Below, piece after piece: positions 61,191 to 64,000 of a stretch of DNA of 64,000 bases. Under the pieces are notes generated by a model, which was not told the origin of the DNA, searched no databases, and saw only the letters and a program-made list of their open reading frames with translations. Numbering within the stretch: the first letter of the stretch is position 1; the number at the start of each line of letters is the position of its first letter. Both the position numbers and the translations under genes were made by a program. This DNA is from Flectonema sp. DT1601 (taxonomy: Eukaryota > Euglenozoa > Diplonemea > Diplonemida > Diplonemidae). The stretch is taken from the NCBI GenBank assembly GCA_964019425.1, contig OZ025832.1, positions 372,001-436,000 of the forward strand, read 5' to 3'.

Positions 61191-61350
61191 GTTTTTCTCC
61201 CCTATTGTTTAGATTTCGTTTATTTCTTGACGAGACTATAGGCGAAAACCTACACTCTGCCGTATTACATTATTCTGATACAATACAAGAGATTTATATT
61301 CGTATGAACCTAATCAAACAGTTTTCTCTCCTGTTGTTTAAATTTCGTTT
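61191..61350 (+). mobile_element. ERF-1 element (subtype 2) flanked by 30-bp direct repeats
   Basis: The body 61222-61320 ends GATTTATATTCGTATGAACC, TAATCAAACA. The left flank 61191-61221 and right flank 61321-61350 are imperfect copies of one 30-31-bp sequence ending GTTTARATTTCGTTT. The 5' part of the body is unlike other copies, suggesting a longer or rearranged source. Confidence 0.65.
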
Positions 61351-61633
61351 CTGATTAGAAGGAGGAGGCATAAAGGGTGGATATTCTTTTTTTCCTTTTC
61401 CTCCTTTAACAAGTTAATTTTAAAGAGAGTTACTTGAAAAACTGCAGCTTCCTGAGGTGGGTAAGTACCCCCGACCAATCTATTCTAAAAAGAAAGAAAA
61501 GAAAAAAAAAAAGTTGGGTTAATTTTGAAAACCCGTCATTATGAAACATGTTTAGTATAGTGATTCATTATTTATTAATTTTTTTTCTTTCTTTTCTTGA
61601 AAAATCTATTCAACAGTATCGCAAAGAGAGTAC

Positions 61634-64000
61634 ATGTCACACACAACTTTCCGCTTTCGGCTTGTGAAAGAAAAGCTCTATTGGAACACAACCACACCCG
61701 TTTGTAGTTTATGTTTGGTAGACGACAAATGGTTATTAGCCGGTACAGAAGATGGATGTCTACTAATGTTTGATGTGGCTAGCGGTAAGTTAAATGCTTT
61801 AAATGTAAAGAAACCTGACCACGGAAAGTATCCAATCACACAACTGATTCCCCTACCTGGTGTACAGACTTTATTAGCTCTTACTGATCATGGTTGTGTA
61901 AGACAGTACGCGTTGAGACAGGATTTGTCGATAAAAAAGGATGTTCCTGGAGTTCAAGGATGTTCCGTAATGGCAGCAAAGAAAGAACGTGGAAAATATC
62001 ATGTTGCGGTTGGTAAGAAGCATAAATTGTATATTCTTGGTTATCAGGGTGAGGATGTTGGTTTTACAGTTCAAAGTGAATTCGCAATTCCAGATTTACC
62101 AAAAAGTCTTGCTTGGAATACAGATGGTATATTAGTAATTCAGAAAACACGTGAGAAGGAATATTGGTTGAGCCTTACCACCGGAAAGATCAAAGAACTA
62201 TCGACTGCTACATGTCAGGTCGCACTTCCAGTAAGTGCGGAAATCTTATCTATATGTCCATACATTCATTCTAACACTCCGGCTTGCGTTACAAGAGGTC
62301 CGAATGCTGAAGCAACGAGAGACACGAGTATGAATTGGAAAGATAAAGGAATTCACACCTTATGTGCTATGTATCCTTATATATTCGCAATGTCATCATC
62401 AGGAATTGAAGTGCGGATGCTTCCCCCAGAAGGAAAGAGGTCTGAGGGTAAGAGAGGCGACCTGCCTTGCCAAGTCATTAGCGTTGATCACCCAAAACTT
62501 TCTTCTTTATCAAATATTGTTGATTTAGACTTAGCTGCTGAACAGAGAGCTGCAATGCGAGGTGATGAGTTGCATCCTGAAGCGGCAAAATTAAAAACTC
62601 CACAACAACAAATTTTTATCACCAATTTAAACAATGACGTTTACGTGTTGGAATCTATACCGTTTGCTCAGCAAATAAATGAATTGATTTCACGAGAAGA
62701 GTATGATTATGCTCTTACCTTAGGAAGACTACTAACCCCTGCGGACATCTCCGATGAACTAGCCCAACGTGTAAGTATTCTCCACGGATTTTATCTCTTT
62801 AATAACATGCAGTGGAATTTAGCGATGCATCAATTCTTAGAAGCTGATATCGATCCTCGTATCGTCATTAAGGTTTTTGGTCTTCTTCCAGCATACGTTT
62901 CTGCTGCTTGGGAACCACCAAAAGAGTATGTTGAACATATAAAAAAAGCATCAACGGCATTGGCACAAGTTCAACACCGATTTAAAGCTGCACATCAGTT
63001 AAAACAGTGGCTTAAGAATTTTAGAAAACCAGGGCAATATAAACAAGGTGAAGACTTGGTAAAACCTAACACAACTGATGCTGGGATGTGCATTGCTTCG
63101 ATTGATACAGCTCTTTTGGGATGTTATTTAATGACCTCTGAGGAAGATGTCGTCAACTTTTTAGAACAACCGAACAGATGTGTTCTCGACGACTGTCAAC
63201 TTGCCCTTCAAAAAGAAGGAAAATGGACTGAAATAGTTGCTCTGTATCACTCAAAAGGACTAAACAGAAGAGCTCTTGAACTACTTAAAGACTTAGGTCT
63301 TGGTATAAAGAAAAGTAACATCATGGGTGATTCTGGTTCCAGTGACCTAAAAAGAGTTGGACTTGAAGAAACTGTCAGATACATCCAACGATTAAACGGA
63401 CAAGAACCGATACTAAAAGAATTAGCATTGGAATATTCAAAGTGGGTTTTGACAGCTGCGGAACCTGCGGTGTGCTTACAGATGTTTTATCATAAAAAGG
63501 GTAAAATCATTCCTCCAAGGGACGTCTTACGTCACCTAAATGATGTCTTAGGCGTTCATGCTGTTGATCTCCAGTGTACCTATCTAGAAGCAGTATTGAA
63601 TGATCGTGCGTTCTCAAGTCTTCCTGAAGTTAAAACAACAGATGTTCATGATGCATTGATAAGAGTTTACGTTGATCAGATTACGAAATTTGACGAAGAA
63701 GGCAACGATGAAAAAAGATCAATCGTTAGCAGAAAATTACAAGTTTTCATGAAATCGTCTGAAAGGTATAACGCAGAGCGTATGAAACAGCTATTCGAAT
63801 CTCCGATATTTTATAGAGAAGCAGCGATCGCAAGATCTCGTTTGGATGAACACAAAGACGCTCTTACAATTCTTGCTCACAAGCTCGGTTCGTTTGTAGA
63901 AGCCGAAGCCTACTGCAATGAAGAATGCCGCCCTCCTCCTCCATTAGGCGAACCTGTCTCAAGGGAAAACGAAGGCAGACTTGACATGCATTACACTCTA
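61634..64000 (+). CDS. VPS39: VPS39/Vam6-type HOPS tethering subunit, 3' end beyond window (789+ aa)
   Basis: The frame is open from ATG 61634, 15 nt after TTCAACAG, to the right edge. Residues 1-280 form a CNH-type beta-propeller (VCSLCLVDDKWLLAGTEDG, LIPLPGVQTLLALTDHG, PYIFAMSSSGIEVRML). A clathrin-heavy-chain-like helical solenoid follows: ISREEYDYALTLGRLL, YLFNNMQWNLAMHQFLEADI, then the Vps39 core ASIDTALLGCYLM.., ALQKEGKWTEIVALYHSKGL and TVRYIQRLNG. This is the VPS39/TGFBRAP1 family. In the HOPS complex VPS39 binds Rab7 and tethers late endosomes to lysosomes or vacuoles. TGFBRAP1/CORVET Vps3 is the alternative; the C-terminal zinc-binding end that could help is not in the window. Confidence 0.9.
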   Translation, partial: MSHTTFRFRLVKEKLYWNTTTPVCSLCLVDDKWLLAGTEDGCLLMFDVASGKLNALNVKKPDHGKYPITQLIPLPGVQTLLALTDHGCVRQYALRQDLSIKKDVPGVQGCSVMAAKKERGKYHVAVGKKHKLYILGYQGEDVGFTVQSEFAIPDLPKSLAWNTDGILVIQKTREKEYWLSLTTGKIKELSTATCQVALPVSAEILSICPYIHSNTPACVTRGPNAEATRDTSMNWKDKGIHTLCAMYPYIFAMSSSGIEVRMLPPEGKRSEGKRGDLPCQVISVDHPKLSSLSNIVDLDLAAEQRAAMRGDELHPEAAKLKTPQQQIFITNLNNDVYVLESIPFAQQINELISREEYDYALTLGRLLTPADISDELAQRVSILHGFYLFNNMQWNLAMHQFLEADIDPRIVIKVFGLLPAYVSAAWEPPKEYVEHIKKASTALAQVQHRFKAAHQLKQWLKNFRKPGQYKQGEDLVKPNTTDAGMCIASIDTALLGCYLMTSEEDVVNFLEQPNRCVLDDCQLALQKEGKWTEIVALYHSKGLNRRALELLKDLGLGIKKSNIMGDSGSSDLKRVGLEETVRYIQRLNGQEPILKELALEYSKWVLTAAEPAVCLQMFYHKKGKIIPPRDVLRHLNDVLGVHAVDLQCTYLEAVLNDRAFSSLPEVKTTDVHDALIRVYVDQITKFDEEGNDEKRSIVSRKLQVFMKSSERYNAERMKQLFESPIFYREAAIARSRLDEHKDALTILAHKLGSFVEAEAYCNEECRPPPPLGEPVSRENEGRLDMHYTL

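Overview
The window reads as nuclear DNA of a unicellular eukaryote. It is AT-rich and carries very many A and T homopolymers, the longest about 46 bases at 11342-11387. It holds spliceosomal GT-AG introns of 51-129 nt, eukaryote-only proteins (CDKs, poly(A)-binding protein, Rag GTPase, VPS39, COQ4) and a standard nuclear code (TAA, TAG and TGA all end genes). All 24 genes found lie on the + strand. Most start codons follow a T-rich tract and a YAG within about 5-60 nt. One protein carries an N-terminal motif that I associate with kinetoplastid proteins. Together this hints at a Euglenozoa-like lineage with one-way gene arrays and perhaps spliced-leader trans-splicing, but that is inference; no SL RNA gene was recognised.

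Layout. 24-3815: three unidentified genes, the first two with several introns and the third armadillo-like. 4103-7070: two unidentified proteins, one a coiled coil. 7071-13374: a gene-free stretch with layered dispersed repeats. 13375-17767: three tandem cyclin-dependent kinases, two of them identical over 874 bp. 18208-19938: cytoplasmic poly(A)-binding protein. 19939-22173: homopolymer-rich spacer. 22174-27879: a 76-aa coiled-coil protein, pseudouridine-5'-phosphate glycosidase, an unknown protein and an ankyrin protein. 27880-35419: a second gene-poor, repeat-bearing stretch. 35420-40495: a Plus3/PPP-phosphatase fusion and a Ca2+/cation exchanger. 44113-49713: a tight run of COQ4, Rag GTPase and exopolyphosphatase with a decayed 3' duplicate, then a cyclic-nucleotide-gated-type channel. 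50520-54325: a zinc-knuckle/helicase-C protein and an exonuclease-family protein with CCCH fingers. 56418-57728: a type I membrane protein. 61634 to the right edge: VPS39/Vam6, incomplete.

The genes do not form one pathway. Several touch lysosome/acidocalcisome and nutrient signalling (Rag GTPase, exopolyphosphatase, VPS39, Ca2+ exchanger), others mRNA fate (PABP, CCR4/Angel-like nuclease). The least expected part is in the spacers: several short, hairpin-bearing dispersed element families. One family (here ERF-1) shows 5'-truncated copies, a fixed 3' end with a hairpin, flanking direct repeats of about 18-33 bp, and a conserved reading-frame tail that ends at the same stop in two copies. That is how a LINE-like retroelement and its short derivatives would look.
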